DNA of 64,000 nt from Bacillus sp. FJAT-27225 (GCF_001685025.1 NZ_MAYU01000021.1:124001-188000); one strand, 5' to 3'; positions 14,313 to 25,655 are shown, counted from the first letter of the stretch. Notes: generated from the letters alone by a model not told the origin. Numbers and translations are program-made.

Positions 14313-15391
14313 ACTGCTCCCCCTTTATGTACTTCAATCATTTTCATAAATCGGTCAAATAATCCGTTTGCATCCTCCGGACCTGGTGATGCTTCCGGAT
14401 GATACTGGACCGTAAAGGCAGGCAAACTTTTATGCCGAAGACCTTCAACGCTTCTATCATTTAAGGCGATATGGGTAATATCCAACTCCGTTCCTTCGAG
14501 AGAGTCTGGATTTACTGAATAACCATGATTTTGCGACGTAATCGAAATCCTGCCGGTTGCAAGCTCCTTTACCGGGTGGTTCGAACCTCTGTGGCCAAAT
14601 GGCATTTTTTCAGTATCCGCCCCGCACGCTAGTGCAAACAGCTGATGGCCAAGGCAAATCCCGAAGATAGGAACTAGCCCAAGGACACCCTTTAGCATCT
14701 CAATTGCTTCAGGCACATCCTTCGGGTCGCCAGGTCCATTTGACAGCATGACCCCATCCGGCTTCAGCTGCATGATTTCCTCGGCAGTCGTATTATAAGG
14801 AACGACAGTCACATCACAGCCTCGGCCGTTCAGTTCCCTTAGAATTCCGTGTTTCATGCCAAAATCGACGAGGACAACCCGGTTTCCCCTGCCTGGGCTT
14901 GGATATGGATTTTTAGTTGACACGGTTTTCACCTGGTCCTTCGGAAGCTGCTCCGTCCTTAATTCTGAAGCAACTTCAACCGGGTTCACGTCCATTGAAC
15001 AAATAGCTCCCTTCATTGTTCCATGCTGGCGAATTGCCCGGGTCAGCCTTCTCGTATCAATTCCCTTCAGGCCAGGTATCTTCTTCATTTTCAGGTATTC
15101 ATCCAATGTCATTTCGTTTCGCCAGTTTGAAGGCATATCTGCCGTTTCCTTGACAATCAAAGCACTGATTGCTGGATTGATCGATTCAAAGTCATCTCGA
15201 TTGATTCCGTAATTTCCTGCAAGCGGATAGGTTAGGACGACAAGCTGCATGCAATAGCTTGGGTCGGAAAGGATTTCCTGATAGCCGGTCATCCCCGTGT
15301 TGAAGACAACTTCTCCCTTCGTTTGAGCAAGATGCCCAAACACTTCTCCTTCAAAAACACTTCCGTCTTCCAATATCAGTTGCCGTTTCAT
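14291..15391 (-). CDS. carA: Carbamoyl-phosphate synthase, small (glutaminase) subunit
   Basis: Hydrolyses glutamine and passes ammonia to CarB. The start is placed at 15391 ([16 protein letters not shown]), where the family begins and where the ATG overlaps the pyrC TGA; AAAGGAG lies somewhat far upstream. The 366-residue product has the N-terminal CPSase domain with [11 protein letters not shown] and a C-terminal class I amidotransferase with nucleophile C246 in FGICLGHQ and the His/Glu pair in [11 protein letters not shown]. Its 3' end overlaps carB by 22 bp. Confidence 0.96.
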   Translation of the reverse strand: MKRQLILEDGSVFEGEVFGHLAQTKGEVVFNTGMTGYQEILSDPSYCMQLVVLTYPLAGNYGINRDDFESINPAISALIVKETADMPSNWRNEMTLDEYLKMKKIPGLKGIDTRRLTRAIRQHGTMKGAICSMDVNPVEVASELRTEQLPKDQVKTVSTKNPYPSPGRGNRVVLVDFGMKHGILRELNGRGCDVTVVPYNTTAEEIMQLKPDGVMLSNGPGDPKDVPEAIEMLKGVLGLVPIFGICLGHQLFALACGADTEKMPFGHRGSNHPVKELATGRISITSQNHGYSVNPDSLEGTELDITHIALNDRSVEGLRHKSLPAFTVQYHPEASPGPEDANGLFDRFMKMIEVHKGGAVCQSVMI

Positions 15392-16674
15392 GCTTGAACA
15401 CGCTCCTTTTCCCAGGCTATCTTTCCGTCTGCAATTGTCATGGCTGGCCACCCCTTGCACTTCCAGCCAGCAAACGGCGTATTTTTACCTTTCGATAAAA
15501 ATTCCTCCGGATTTATTTCCTTCGCTTCATGTAAATCCAGGAGGACGATATCCGCTGGTTGACCTTCTTCAAGCCTTCCGTACGGCAACCCAAACGCTTT
15601 TGCTGGTTTAATCGTCATAAGCTCGATTAACTGCTGGAGGGACATACTTCCTTTTTCAACGAAATGGCTATATAAAAGCGGGAACGCCGTTTCAAGGCCG
15701 GTGATTCCGAAAGGTGCTAACTCCATTCCTTCTGCTTTTTCTTCAAGTGTATGGGGTGCATGGTCGGTTGCAATAAAATCAATTGTCCCATCCATTAATC
15801 CCTCAATAAGCGCATCACGATCTTGATTTTCCCTAAGCGGCGGATTCATTTTAAAATTGGTATCAAGCCCCGGAATATCATCCTGGCTTAATAGTAAATG
15901 ATGAGGTGTCACCTCGGCAGTCACTTTAATTCCTGCTCGTTTTGCATCTCTGACAGCCCTGACAGATTCCTTTGTACTGATGTGGCAAACATGATAGTGA
16001 CAGCCTGCTGCCTCGGCAAGCAGCACATCCCTCGCTATATGGACACTTTCACAGACAGACGGAATTCCCCTTAATCCGTTATCTTTGGAAAAAGATCCTT
16101 CATGGACACACCCATTGTTGATTAACGTTTCTTCTTCACAATGGGCAACCACTGTCATATCGAGAGCAGCAGCACGTTTCATCGCCTCAAGCATCATTGC
16201 TGCCGATTGGACACCAACCCCGTCATCGGTAAAAGCAAATGCACCCGCCTCCTTAAGTGCTTTAAAGTCTGTCAACTGCTCACCAAGCTGGCGAGTAGTA
16301 ATAGCTGCATAAGGAAGAACTCTCACAGAAGCGGTTTCTGAAATTCGATCGTTAAGCCACTCCAATTGCTCCTTTGAATCGGGAACAGGCTTTGTATTCG
16401 GCATTGCTGCAATCGTTGTGAAACCGCCTTTTGCCGCGGCCTTCGTCCCTGTTTTAATAGTTTCCTTTTTTTCACCACCTGGCTCCCTTAGGTGGACATG
16501 GAGGTCAATGAGGCCTGGGGCAGCGACAAGCCCTTTTGCGTCAATGACTCTATCAGCATCCCAATCTAGCTTGGGACCGATTTCATGGATTATTCCGTTT
16601 ACAATGTAAATATCTTTGCTTCCGTCAGTTTCGTTTTCAAAGAACAGCTGCGTGTTTTTTATTAAAAGTTTCAT
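15388..16674 (-). CDS. pyrC: Dihydroorotase
   Basis: Zinc metalloenzyme that cyclises carbamoyl aspartate to dihydroorotate. 428 residues of the amidohydrolase fold (class I, Bacillus type). Metal ligands H59 and H61 lie in [10 protein letters not shown]; later ligands are in VVAHCEE and [11 protein letters not shown], and the catalytic aspartate is in [17 protein letters not shown] precedes the ATG at 16674. The gene starts 38 bases inside the 3' end of pyrB and its stop overlaps carA. Confidence 0.97.
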   Translation of the reverse strand: MKLLIKNTQLFFENETDGSKDIYIVNGIIHEIGPKLDWDADRVIDAKGLVAAPGLIDLHVHLREPGGEKKETIKTGTKAAAKGGFTTIAAMPNTKPVPDSKEQLEWLNDRISETASVRVLPYAAITTRQLGEQLTDFKALKEAGAFAFTDDGVGVQSAAMMLEAMKRAAALDMTVVAHCEEETLINNGCVHEGSFSKDNGLRGIPSVCESVHIARDVLLAEAAGCHYHVCHISTKESVRAVRDAKRAGIKVTAEVTPHHLLLSQDDIPGLDTNFKMNPPLRENQDRDALIEGLMDGTIDFIATDHAPHTLEEKAEGMELAPFGITGLETAFPLLYSHFVEKGSMSLQQLIELMTIKPAKAFGLPYGRLEEGQPADIVLLDLHEAKEINPEEFLSKGKNTPFAGWKCKGWPAMTIADGKIAWEKERVQA

Positions 16675-17554
16675 ATTTCCAGCCTCCCTTTCGCAATTCC
16701 AATCCTCTTTTTAATACCGCCATCCGTACATAAACGCCATTTTCCATTTGTTTAAAAATTCGCGATCGTTCACATTCAACTAGGCTTCCAGCAATCTCAA
16801 CATCCCTGTTGACAGGCGCAGGATGCATGATAATGGCCTCTGGCTTCATTGCTCTTTCGCGCTCTACCGTCATGCCAAATCGGTGATGATATTGTTCAAA
16901 ATCGCAATATTTGTATTCGTGCCTTTCATGCTGAATTCGAAGAAGCATGACAACATCGGCTTCTCTGACTGCTTTGTCCACTGGTACATAGGGTAGTTTC
17001 GGCTCAAACCACTCTTCAGGGCCTGAGAAAACAACCTCTGCTCCAAGCCTGATTAACACTTCAGCATTTGAGTGGGCGACCCGGCTATGGCGGATATCCC
17101 CGATAATTGCAACCTTTAATCCTCTGAACCTTCCAAACTCCTGATGGATGGTCATTAAATCTAGAAGCGACTGAGTCGGATGGTCCCCACAGCCATCTCC
17201 ACCATTCATAATCGGTATATTAATGCCTCTAAGTCCGCGATAGTACCTATCCGATGGATGCCTGATTACCACCGCATCTACACCTATTGCTTCCAGGGTT
17301 TTTACTGTATCGTAGAGGCCCTCCCCTTTTTGGGCACTGGAGGTATTAACATCAAACGGAATGATTTCAAGCCCAAGTTTTTTTTCAGCCATCTCAAAGC
17401 TGCATTTTGTGCGCGTGCTAGGTTCAAAGAACAGGTTTGAAACATACATTTGCTTGGACGGCCTCCAATTTGCTCCTTTTGAAAACTGAGCGGCGTCGTC
17501 AAGAATCTGGTTAATTTCATCCACTTTCAAATCAGCTAAGGTCAATAAATTCAT
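16637..17554 (-). CDS. pyrB: Aspartate carbamoyltransferase, catalytic subunit
   Basis: Condenses carbamoyl phosphate and aspartate. Start at 17554 ([15 protein letters not shown]), which has a strong AGGAGG 8 bases upstream; an upstream in-frame ATG would include the ribosome site in the coding region. The 305-residue protein has the carbamoyl-phosphate loop [10 protein letters not shown] (44-53), the HPTQSLLDL block and the aspartate site around [12 protein letters not shown]. No regulatory PyrI gene follows, as expected in Bacilli. It is preceded by a PyrR-type attenuator. Confidence 0.97.
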   Translation of the reverse strand: MNLLTLADLKVDEINQILDDAAQFSKGANWRPSKQMYVSNLFFEPSTRTKCSFEMAEKKLGLEIIPFDVNTSSAQKGEGLYDTVKTLEAIGVDAVVIRHPSDRYYRGLRGINIPIMNGGDGCGDHPTQSLLDLMTIHQEFGRFRGLKVAIIGDIRHSRVAHSNAEVLIRLGAEVVFSGPEEWFEPKLPYVPVDKAVREADVVMLLRIQHERHEYKYCDFEQYHHRFGMTVERERAMKPEAIIMHPAPVNRDVEIAGSLVECERSRIFKQMENGVYVRMAVLKRGLELRKGGWKYETFNKKHAAVL

Positions 17555-17680
17555 AATTAATTCCTCCTCGTAGTTTTTCACCAACTAAGTTTAATGTTCT
17601 AAATGGTTTTAAGAAAAAACACTGTTACGAGTTGCACCTTACCGAAAATTGCGTCTTCAATTCATAGTCTATTCCTACAC

Positions 17681-17790
17681 AAAAAGCGCCCGGGCAAAAG
17701 CCAGGGCGCATTAAAGCAGGCCGGTTCGACGGTTAAAAAACCCTCCATTCGACTGGTGCACCCTTTCCGGCCTCTCTGTGCCTGTTTTAA
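17681..17790 (-). promoter_or_regulatory. PyrR attenuator 3 (pyrP-pyrB intercistronic)
   Basis: The intercistronic RNA has three parts typical of pyr attenuators: a PyrR-binding loop containing CAGAGAGGC followed by an AAGGGTGC-type segment (about 17755-17785), a region able to form the antiterminator, and a terminator stem gcgcccgggc/gccagggcgc (17686-17708) followed by TTTTTG on the minus strand. When UMP-bound PyrR binds the loop, the antiterminator is blocked and transcription stops before pyrB. Confidence 0.9.
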
Positions 17791-17796
17791 AAGGTG

Positions 17797-19113
17797 TTAT
17801 ATTATTTGTCTTTTATCTTCTTCATGTTGTTCATCAAACATGTCATTTTCCGCAGGGTTCCTGCCAGGAAGAACAATGTTCAGGATAATACCCAGGATGG
17901 CTGCCAAAGCCATGCCCTGAATCTGAAAGCCTTCGGTAAACTTAATGAATGCCCCGCCAATACCTACTATCAGAATAACCGATGAAATGGCTAGATTGCG
18001 GTTGTTTCCAAAATCGATTTTGCTGTCAACTAGCATCCTCAAGCCCGAGGAAGCGATGATACCGAACAGCAGTATAGATACTCCCCCCATTACAGCAGGT
18101 GGAATTGAGCCGATTAAAGCTGTGATGGTACCAATGAATCCAAACACAATCGCTGCTACTGCAGCACCGGCAATGACATACACACTGTAAACCTTCGTGA
18201 TTGCCAGTACCCCGATATTTTCACCATAGGTCGTTTTTGGAGGGCCGCCAATCAACGCTGAAATCATTGTCGCCGTCCCATCGCCAAGGATGGAGCGATG
18301 CAAGCCTGGATCCTTGATATAATTACGCCCTACAACCTTGCTCAGGACAAGCTGGTGCCCGATGTGTTCAGATAACGTTACAACTGCAACTGGCACCATC
18401 AAAGCGACAAGGTCCCAAGAGAAATTCACATTGTAATGGACGAACGGAAAAACAAATTCCGGCATTTCAAAAAAGTCAGCCTCAATCACTTTTGAGAAAT
18501 CGACAATTCCCACTGCCAACGAGTACAGGTAGCCGACAACAATACCAGCAAGGATTGGGATGATGCTTAACATCCCTCTTGCAAATACTGAAAAAGCAAT
18601 TGTTGCTGCCAAAGTTACAAGCGCAGCTGAAAAATGAGTAAGGCTGTAACCTTCTGGTCCGTTTGCTGTGTTCATCGCCATGCCCACTGCGGTGCCAGAA
18701 AGCGAGAGGCCAATGACTATGATAACCGGGCCAACGACGATTGGCGGCAGAAGCTTCATAATCCAGCGGTGTCCAGCTTTCTTAATAACCAGGGCGACAA
18801 TTCCATAGACCAACCCGGCCATAAAACTCCCAATCATTGCGCCACCAGGTCCTCCAGTTGCTTTCGCAGCTATAACTGGGACAATAAATGCGAAGGAAGA
18901 TCCAAGATACGCAGGCACCTGCCATCTGGTGATTGCCATGAAGGCCAACGTTCCGAGCCCGCTTGAAATCAGGGCGATTGCAGGACTTAAATCAACCAGG
19001 TACGGTACTAGAATCGTTGCGCCAAACATAGCAAACAAGTGCTGAAGGCTTAGGGTAATGAGCTGAATCAAGCTTGGTTTTTCATTAACATCTAAAACTG
19101 GTTTGTTGTTCAT
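17797..19113 (-). CDS. pyrP: Uracil permease
   Basis: NCS2-family uracil:H+ symporter of the cytoplasmic membrane. I place the start at 19113 (MNNKPVLDVNEKPSL) because GGAGGAG lies 4 bases upstream. The 438-residue chain has about 12-14 hydrophobic helices. The family signatures are PSLIQLITLSLQHLFAMFGA at the N-terminus and the substrate-site region VVTLSEHIGHQLVL with its conserved glutamate. It lies between two attenuators, so uptake is repressed together with synthesis when UMP is abundant. Confidence 0.95.
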   Translation of the reverse strand: MNNKPVLDVNEKPSLIQLITLSLQHLFAMFGATILVPYLVDLSPAIALISSGLGTLAFMAITRWQVPAYLGSSFAFIVPVIAAKATGGPGGAMIGSFMAGLVYGIVALVIKKAGHRWIMKLLPPIVVGPVIIVIGLSLSGTAVGMAMNTANGPEGYSLTHFSAALVTLAATIAFSVFARGMLSIIPILAGIVVGYLYSLAVGIVDFSKVIEADFFEMPEFVFPFVHYNVNFSWDLVALMVPVAVVTLSEHIGHQLVLSKVVGRNYIKDPGLHRSILGDGTATMISALIGGPPKTTYGENIGVLAITKVYSVYVIAGAAVAAIVFGFIGTITALIGSIPPAVMGGVSILLFGIIASSGLRMLVDSKIDFGNNRNLAISSVILIVGIGGAFIKFTEGFQIQGMALAAILGIILNIVLPGRNPAENDMFDEQHEEDKRQII

Positions 19114-19166
19114 AATTCTCCTCCAATGGTAGCATTGTGCCAGGGTACGCACCTTTCTTTTTATCC

Positions 19167-19308
19167 AAAAAAAAACCTCCGTGCAGAGATTTGCGCAGGG
19201 AGGTAGTAAATGCGGCAGAATACAGTTGTATCCTGTTTTGGGCAGAGCATACTGGCCCTTTTGTCCGGCATTTTCCCCTTGGCAGGCTCTCTGGACTGCT
19301 TTTAAAAG
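19167..19308 (-). promoter_or_regulatory. PyrR attenuator 2 (pyrR-pyrP intercistronic)
   Basis: Contains the PyrR-binding loop core CAGTCCAGAGAG with downstream CCAAGGGGAAAATGCC (about 19265-19300) and a terminator stem acctccctgcgc/gtgcacggaggt-like (19175-19203) followed by a run of nine Ts on the minus strand. It lies between the pyrR stop and pyrP. Confidence 0.9.
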
Positions 19309-19328
19309 GGTTATTTTTTTCTCACTAT

Positions 19329-20012
<684 letters not shown>

Positions 20013-20021
20013 TTATTAAGT

Positions 20022-20057
20022 TAAAATCATAGTAACTCAACTTATAGAGGTTGTCAA
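20022..20057 (-). promoter_or_regulatory. SigA promoter of the pyr operon
   Basis: On the minus strand a perfect -35 TTGACA (20052-20057), a 17-base spacer and a -10 TACTAT (20029-20034); the start point should be near 20022. The -35 overlaps the last codons of the upstream gene ylyB. The next feature downstream is attenuator 1. Confidence 0.85.
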
Positions 20058-20965
20058 TTGTTTTTGCGAAGTTCGTCCAAGATTTTGTCGAAATACGTCG
20101 GCAAGGGTGCCTCGAACTCATGGTATTCACCTGTCCGAGGATGCTTGAAACCAAGTATTCCAGCGTGCAGGGCCTGACCGCCAATATCCATCGTTTTCTT
20201 GGGTCCATATTTTGGATCGCCTACAAGCGGATAACCAATATACTTCATATGCACACGAATTTGATGTGTCCTCCCTGTTTCAAGCTGGCACTCAATAAAT
20301 GTGAAATCCCCAAGTCTCTCCAGGACATTGAAATGGGTAACTGCATGCTTGCCTCCATCGACAACCGTCATGCTCTGCCTGTCTTTTGGATCTCTTCCTA
20401 ACGGCGCATCAACCGTTCCATGATCATGGGGAATAGTCCCATGGACAATCGCTTTGTATTTCCTTGTGACAGTCTTCTCAACAAGCTGATTAACAAGGCT
20501 TTCATGGGCCATATCGTTCTTTGCAACCATCAGGAGCCCTGAAGTATCCTTATCAATTCTGTGAACGATGCCAGGCCTTAGGACACCATTAATTCCAGAT
20601 AAATCCTTGCAATGATGCATCAGCCCGTTCACAAGCGTTCCGGTCAGATGGCCAGGTGCCGGATGCACCACCATCCCTTTCGGCTTGTTCACAACAAGAA
20701 CATCGCTATCTTCAAAATAAATATCGAGTTCCATAGGTTCCGGCAAAGCATCAAGTTCTTCCGGGTCCGGAATCGACACTTCAACAATGTCATTCTGTGC
20801 GCATTTATAATTTGTTTTGACCGGCTTGCCATTTACGAGCACATTTCCATCCTTGATCCATGCCTGTACCTGGGTCCTTGACCATTCCTCATTAAGGGAT
20901 GCTACTACCTTATCGATTCTGTCACCCTTCTGTTCATTCAGGATGGTGTGTTCCATCTTTTCCAT
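20054..20965 (-). CDS. ylyB: RluA/RluD-family 23S rRNA pseudouridine synthase (YlyB)
   Basis: Converts uridines to pseudouridine in 23S rRNA; in B. subtilis this locus is ylyB, an RluD-type enzyme. 303 residues: an S4 RNA-binding domain at about 14-75 ([20 protein letters not shown]), then the RluA catalytic domain with [11 protein letters not shown] at 135-145, in which D138 is the expected nucleophile. The ATG at 20965 follows GGAG at 7-base spacing and overlaps the lspA 3' end by 32 bases. Its last codons contain the -35 of the pyr promoter. Confidence 0.94.
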   Translation of the reverse strand: MEKMEHTILNEQKGDRIDKVVASLNEEWSRTQVQAWIKDGNVLVNGKPVKTNYKCAQNDIVEVSIPDPEELDALPEPMELDIYFEDSDVLVVNKPKGMVVHPAPGHLTGTLVNGLMHHCKDLSGINGVLRPGIVHRIDKDTSGLLMVAKNDMAHESLVNQLVEKTVTRKYKAIVHGTIPHDHGTVDAPLGRDPKDRQSMTVVDGGKHAVTHFNVLERLGDFTFIECQLETGRTHQIRVHMKYIGYPLVGDPKYGPKKTMDIGGQALHAGILGFKHPRTGEYHEFEAPLPTYFDKILDELRKNN

Positions 20966-21431
20966 AAGATTTCTCCTTCTTCAATTCCCGCTCTTCTTTT
21001 ATCATTTGTATCATCAAAAGAAATACACCAATAACCAGGGCGGAATCCGCAATGTTAAAGACTGGGAAATTGTAGTTAAATATGAATGTGTGGATGAAAT
21101 CGACTACCTCCTGCCGGTGTACGCGGTCGATAAAGTTACCGATTGCCCCGCCCAGCATAAAACCGAGTGAAACTCCAAGAAGAGGCTTACCTTTTGTCCA
21201 CTTTTGGATATAATACACAATTCCAATTATGACAATGACAGTTATTATATAAAAAAGCCACATCTGCCCCTGCAAAATGCCCCAGGCAGCTCCTTTGTTA
21301 CGGTGTGAAGTAATATAAAGAAAGTCCTCTATAATTGGGATACTGTCACCGATATTCATGTATTTCACAATCAGCCATTTCGTAATTTGGTCCAGCAGGA
21401 TAATGAAAGCAGCAATTAAGTAATAAAACAC
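20934..21431 (-). CDS. lspA: Lipoprotein signal peptidase (signal peptidase II)
   Basis: Membrane aspartyl peptidase that removes signal peptides from prolipoproteins. I choose the GTG at 21431 ([15 protein letters not shown]). The in-frame ATG at 21449 contains the only good ribosome site, GGAGGG, inside its own first codons, and B. subtilis LspA begins at the GTG position; a TTG one codon earlier is also possible. The 165 residues form four membrane helices, with the conserved NKGAAWG, the catalytic aspartates in [14 protein letters not shown] and FNIADS. It is coupled to ylyB. Confidence 0.94.
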   Translation of the reverse strand: MFYYLIAAFIILLDQITKWLIVKYMNIGDSIPIIEDFLYITSHRNKGAAWGILQGQMWLFYIITVIVIIGIVYYIQKWTKGKPLLGVSLGFMLGGAIGNFIDRVHRQEVVDFIHTFIFNYNFPVFNIADSALVIGVFLLMIQMIKEERELKKEKSYGKDGTHHPE

Positions 21432-21674
21432 CAAGTAAACCCTCCACATCTTCTCGATGACTTCTTATGCATTTTAGCATAAACCTGTAACTGTGCACAA
21501 AAAAATATATAATTGTGTCACTTTAGCTTTCGATTAACTTCTTTTTGCGAAAATATGTAATTTCCTGCCTCACACTATGTCGAACACTTCTTGTTAAGAA
21601 ATTGAAACGTATTTTTCCTTCACCACGACTATAGTGGTGTGTCAAACAAAATCACTTTGATGGGGGTCATCAAC

Positions 21675-22163
21675 ATGGCAGTTCGGTTACACGTTTCAAA
21701 AGGTTTCATAGTATGGGGAGTTATTTTTGCACTGGTTCTTTCACTATTCGCTGGAGTTTTCACGAAAAAAGCAGAGGCTTCCGTTTCCTGGGGCCAAGAA
21801 GTGACCGAGGTGGCGAAGCGCTATAGTGGTACACCATACAAATGGGGCGGTACAACAGCAAAAGGCTTCGATGCTTCTGGTTTCACTCAATTCGTTTACA
21901 AAAAGTCAGCCGCAAAAATTACTCTTCCTCGCTCTTCAAAGGATCAATATAAGGTTGGCAAAGCTGTCGCTAAAAAGAATCTTAAAGAAGGCGATCTTGT
22001 TTTCTTCAATACTGATGGCAAAGGTGTTTCCTTTGCAGGTATTTATTTAGGCAAAAATAAATTCATCGCGGTTACAGTGAATAAGGGAGTTTCAATCCAA
22101 TCAATGGATACGAAGTACTGGAAGGACCGGTATGTAGGTGCAAAGCGGGTATTAAAGCAATAA
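21675..22163 (+). CDS. Secreted NlpC/P60-fold protein with no catalytic residues (pseudoenzyme)
   Basis: 162 residues from the ATG at 21675 (GGGGG 8 bases upstream; an ATG 12 codons earlier lacks a ribosome site). A signal peptide with a hydrophobic core at about 11-29 is predicted to be cut after KKAEA (residue 35). The rest is a full NlpC/P60 domain of the DL-endopeptidase type: PYKWGGTTAKGFD, LPRSS, GDLVFF, GIYLGKNKF, YVGAKRV. However, the catalytic cysteine of FDCSGF is Ala67 (FDASGF), the histidine of HVGIY-type motifs is Phe120 (SFAGIY), and the third polar residue of FIHA is Ala132 (FIAV). It probably binds peptidoglycan without cutting it. An inverted repeat CACCAC/GTGGTG (21621-21639) and a TGTCGAA word (21578) lie upstream. 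It occupies the slot of ylyA in B. subtilis. Confidence 0.85.
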   Translation: MAVRLHVSKGFIVWGVIFALVLSLFAGVFTKKAEASVSWGQEVTEVAKRYSGTPYKWGGTTAKGFDASGFTQFVYKKSAAKITLPRSSKDQYKVGKAVAKKNLKEGDLVFFNTDGKGVSFAGIYLGKNKFIAVTVNKGVSIQSMDTKYWKDRYVGAKRVLKQ

Positions 22164-22329
22164 TTCTTAAAAAGGACTTCGAATGGATTTAAAGGTTTGC
22201 CTGATAGCTCGCCCCTATTAGGCAATACCATTAAATCGGGCCTTTGCCAACTAGCCCATTCCTATTGGTCAAGGCTCAATATAAGAGTGCAAAATCAAGC
22301 AGGCAACACCATTTTTCCGGATAGGAAAA

Positions 22330-22364
22330 GCCCAGGGCAGTATATTGCCCTGGGCGATTTTTTA
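22330..22364. terminator. Bidirectional terminator between the NlpC/P60-like gene and ileS
   Basis: Perfect 10-bp stem gcccagggca/tgccctgggc (22330-22339, 22346-22355). It is followed by GATTTTTT on the plus strand and CTTTTCC on the minus strand, so it serves both convergent genes. Confidence 0.88.
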
Positions 22365-22365
22365 G

Positions 22366-25146
22366 TTATTCTTGTGCACCTGCGTCTGAATAGGAGTCCT
22401 TCACAACGCTTGCGCAACGCGGGCAAAGGGTTGGATGTTCCGGATCTTTTCCAACCTCTGGAGTGACAACCCAGCAGCGGTCACATGTTTCACCTTCTGC
22501 TTTTGTAATGACAATTGCTGCATGTTCAAGCTTGATTGCATTTTCTGGTGCTTGGTCATAAGTACCTGCAACTTCAAATCCTGACACAATGAACAATTGT
22601 TTAACATCCTCTTTAATTGAATTTAGCAAAGACTGGGTCTTTTCGTTCACATAAAGAGTCACTTTCGCTGTCAAAGATTTACCAATTACCTTTTCATTCC
22701 GCGCTTCTTCCAATGCCTTTAATACATCATCACGAAGCTTCATGAATTCGGTCCATTTTTTCTCAAGTTGGTCCGCGTTTGGCAGCTGTTTGTATTCCGG
22801 CATGTCTGTCAGCTGTACGCTTTCCTCTTTAACGCCCGGGATAAAAGTCCAAACTTCGTCAGCAGTATGAGAAAGAATTGGGGAAACAAGTTGAGCCAAT
22901 GAAACAAGCGATTGATACAGAACAGTTTGAATAGCACGGCGTTCTTTATTATCTGCAGCTTCGATGTACAAGACATCTTTCGCAAAATCAAGATAGAACG
23001 CACTCAAGTCAAGCGTACAGAAGTTGTTCACCGCATGGTAGATTGAGGAATATTCATAGCGTTCATATGAATCCCTAACTTGCTTAATCAGTTTGTTAAG
23101 CTTTACAAGCATGAACTGGTCTACTTCACGCAGTTCTTCAAACCCAAGGGAATCTTTATCAGGGTTAAAGTCAGCAAGGTTGCCCAACAGGAACCTGAAT
23201 GTATTCCTAATCTTCCGGTAAACCTCAGAAACTTGTTTCAGGATAGCATCGGAAACACGAACATCGGATTGGTAATCTACCGATGAAACCCAGAGGCGAA
23301 GAATATCAGCACCCATTTGGTTCATTACCTTTGCCGGAATCACGACATTTCCTAGTGATTTACTCATTTTCCTGCCTTCGCCGTCGAGAATAAATCCATG
23401 GCTTAGCACTCCCTTATAAGGAGCCTTGCCAGTCACTGCCACAGCAGTTGACAAAGAAGAGTTGAACCAGCCGCGGTATTGGTCCGAGCCTTCAAGATAA
23501 AGGTCTGCCGGACGCTGCAGGTCCTCTCTTTCCTCCAGTACGGCCTGATGGGAAGAACCGGAGTCAAACCAGACATCCATAATATCGGTTTCTTTCGTAA
23601 ATGTGCCGTTTGGCGAACCAGGATGAGTAAAGCCTTTTGGAAGCAAATCTTTTGCTTCTCTTTCAAACCAGATATTTGAACCATGTTCACGGAACAAATT
23701 GGATACATGGTTGATTGTTTCATCCGTGATAATAGGTTCACCGTTCTCTGCATAAAATACCGGGATTGGAACCCCCCATACACGCTGGCGGGAAATACAC
23801 CAGTCACCGCGGTCACGCACCATATTGAACAGACGTGTTTCACCCCAGGCTGGAACCCATTTCGTTTCTTTAATTGCCTCAAGCAGATCTTGACGGAAAT
23901 CCTTAATAGAGGCAAACCATTGGGCTGTTGCCCGGAAAATAACCGGCTTCTTCGTTCTCCAGTCATGCGGATAAGAGTGGGTGATGAATGATAGCTTCAA
24001 CAAGGCCCCAGCTTCATTAAGAGCCTCTGTAATTGGCTTATTCGCTGTATCGTAAAATAAACCTTCAAAGCCTTCCGCTTCTTTTGTCATTACCCCTTTA
24101 TCATCAACAGGGCTAAGAACATCGAGCCCATATTTCTGGCCAACCTGGAAGTCATCTTCCCCGTGGCCAGGCGCAGTATGGACGCACCCTGTACCAGCAT
24201 CTGTCGTGACGTGTTCGCCAAGCATCACAAGGGAATCACGTTTGTAAAGTGGATGGGCTGCGACAACATATTCAAGCTCGCTTCCTTTAACCTTTTTGGT
24301 CACTTCGTAAGTTTCCCAGCCAATTTCCTCCGCAACAGACTCGAGAAGTGCTTCTGCAACAAGGTAACTGCCTTCGCCTGCCGAAACAACAACATAGGTT
24401 AGTTCAGGATGAACGGAAATTCCAAGATTGGCAGGAATCGTCCATGGAGTTGTTGTCCAAATTACAATGCTTGTTTCTGCATCGAGGACACCTTTGCCAT
24501 CCTTTACTTTAAAGCCAACATAAATCGATGGGGACTTTTTATCCTTGTACTCGATTTCAGCTTCAGCAAGTGCGGATTCACTTGATGGAGACCAGTAAAC
24601 AGGCTTTAGTCCTTTATAAATATAGCCTTTCTTTGCCATCTCGCCAAACACCTTGATTTGCTGTGCTTCATACTCTGGCTTTAGTGTGATATAAGGGTTT
24701 TCCCAGTCACCCCTAACACCAAGCCGTTTAAATTGTGTTCTCTGGCTGTCGATTTGCTCGAGCGCATACTCTGTACAAAGCTTGCGGAACTCGGCAACTG
24801 TCATTTCCTTGCGTTTTACACCTTTATTTGTAAGCGCCTGCTCGATTGGAAGGCCATGAGTGTCCCAACCTGGGACATATGGAGCATTATAGCCTGTCAT
24901 CGACTTGTGGCGGACAATGATGTCCTTCAGGATTTTATTGAGGGCATGCCCAATGTGGATATCGCCATTCGCATATGGAGGCCCGTCATGAAGGACATAC
25001 ATTGGACGTCCTTTCGTCCGTTCCTGGACCTTGCGGTAGATGTCCATTTCGTTCCATTTTTCCTGGATTTCAGGCTCCCGCTTCGGAAGGTTTCCGCGCA
25101 TTGGGAATTCAGTCTTCGGCATTAACAATGTGTCTTTGTAATCCAT
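22366..25146 (-). CDS. ileS: Isoleucyl-tRNA synthetase
   Basis: Charges tRNA-Ile. 926 residues, class I: HIGH at 64-67 ([10 protein letters not shown]), a CP1 editing domain with [11 protein letters not shown] and the editing aspartate region, KMSKS in [10 protein letters not shown] (about 595), an anticodon-binding domain, and a C-terminal zinc finger C888-x2-C891...C908-x2-C911. The zinc finger and layout match the standard bacterial (IleS1-like) form. Transcription is controlled by the upstream T-box. The gap between T-box terminator and start codon is unusually long (about 260 bases). Confidence 0.97.
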   Translation of the reverse strand: MDYKDTLLMPKTEFPMRGNLPKREPEIQEKWNEMDIYRKVQERTKGRPMYVLHDGPPYANGDIHIGHALNKILKDIIVRHKSMTGYNAPYVPGWDTHGLPIEQALTNKGVKRKEMTVAEFRKLCTEYALEQIDSQRTQFKRLGVRGDWENPYITLKPEYEAQQIKVFGEMAKKGYIYKGLKPVYWSPSSESALAEAEIEYKDKKSPSIYVGFKVKDGKGVLDAETSIVIWTTTPWTIPANLGISVHPELTYVVVSAGEGSYLVAEALLESVAEEIGWETYEVTKKVKGSELEYVVAAHPLYKRDSLVMLGEHVTTDAGTGCVHTAPGHGEDDFQVGQKYGLDVLSPVDDKGVMTKEAEGFEGLFYDTANKPITEALNEAGALLKLSFITHSYPHDWRTKKPVIFRATAQWFASIKDFRQDLLEAIKETKWVPAWGETRLFNMVRDRGDWCISRQRVWGVPIPVFYAENGEPIITDETINHVSNLFREHGSNIWFEREAKDLLPKGFTHPGSPNGTFTKETDIMDVWFDSGSSHQAVLEEREDLQRPADLYLEGSDQYRGWFNSSLSTAVAVTGKAPYKGVLSHGFILDGEGRKMSKSLGNVVIPAKVMNQMGADILRLWVSSVDYQSDVRVSDAILKQVSEVYRKIRNTFRFLLGNLADFNPDKDSLGFEELREVDQFMLVKLNKLIKQVRDSYERYEYSSIYHAVNNFCTLDLSAFYLDFAKDVLYIEAADNKERRAIQTVLYQSLVSLAQLVSPILSHTADEVWTFIPGVKEESVQLTDMPEYKQLPNADQLEKKWTEFMKLRDDVLKALEEARNEKVIGKSLTAKVTLYVNEKTQSLLNSIKEDVKQLFIVSGFEVAGTYDQAPENAIKLEHAAIVITKAEGETCDRCWVVTPEVGKDPEHPTLCPRCASVVKDSYSDAGAQE

Positions 25147-25249
25147 TTTCTTTTTCCTCCTGAATATAACTTAAGCAACTAGTAACCAATTATCGGCGCT
25201 GCCGCTCGTGCTTTTTGGACACGCTGTCTTCTAAAAGTTTGTTGTTTTA

Positions 25250-25355
25250 ACTAGTAGTTGATTTCTGCTCCACTAAGGGAAGCTCCTGGGAATTATCATC
25301 TCAGGGACAGAAAGGAAAGCTCCCTTCGCCCCTTTCGTTCCAATCAACTTGCTAG
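25250..25355. repeat. Dispersed palindromic repeat, copy 1 (ileS leader)
   Basis: Bounded by near-inverted ends: ctagtaGTTGATTT at 25250 and CCAATCAACttgctag ending at 25355. The interior has agggaagctcc and aaggaaagctccc. The interior words recur at 42498 and 58950, so I treat these as one repeat family. This copy sits between the T-box terminator and the ileS start, within the ileS transcript. Confidence 0.55.
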
Positions 25356-25406
25356 GTGTTATTCTTATAGCAACAAGTTTATAAAAACAGCTTTTGAAAA
25401 AACAAA

Positions 25407-25655
25407 AAAACCTCCTCATCCCAAATAGGGACGAGAAGGTTTGGTTATTCCCGCGGTACCACCCTGATAGGCAGTCTGAACTGCCCGCTCAACATCCGTA
25501 ACGTGGATGGGACGCCTGTGCTTAATCGGCATATGCTTTTCGGCACGGGGCTCGAGGGTGATGTTCAATTATTCCTGCTTTTGCCGGTTCCCACCGTACC
25601 CGGCTCTCTGAAAAAAGCTGATGAATAATTTACTGTCCCTGTCATAGCCTGTTAA
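25407..25655 (-). promoter_or_regulatory. Ile-specific T-box leader of ileS
   Basis: Read on the minus strand: stem I from about 25655 with the AGAG/GA-type motif (CAGAGAGCCGGG) and distal loop GGTGGGAACCGG, a specifier loop TGAACATCACC with ATC (isoleucine) as the codon, the T-box sequence AGGGTGGTACCGCGG (about 25450-25465), then the terminator stem ccttctcgtccc/gggatgaggagg (25409-25439) followed by TTTTTTTG. Uncharged tRNA-Ile should pair with ATC and with the T-box bulge, favour the antiterminator and switch on ileS. Confidence 0.93.

Noticed and set aside
21602-21635. SigA promoter TTGAAA/TATAGT before the NlpC/P60-like gene
   Set aside because: The spacer would be 22 bases with no activator evidence; I could not fix a promoter here.
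22194-22229. Hairpin just after the NlpC/P60-like gene as its terminator
   Set aside because: Imperfect stem without a T-run; the strong bidirectional terminator at 22330 serves better.
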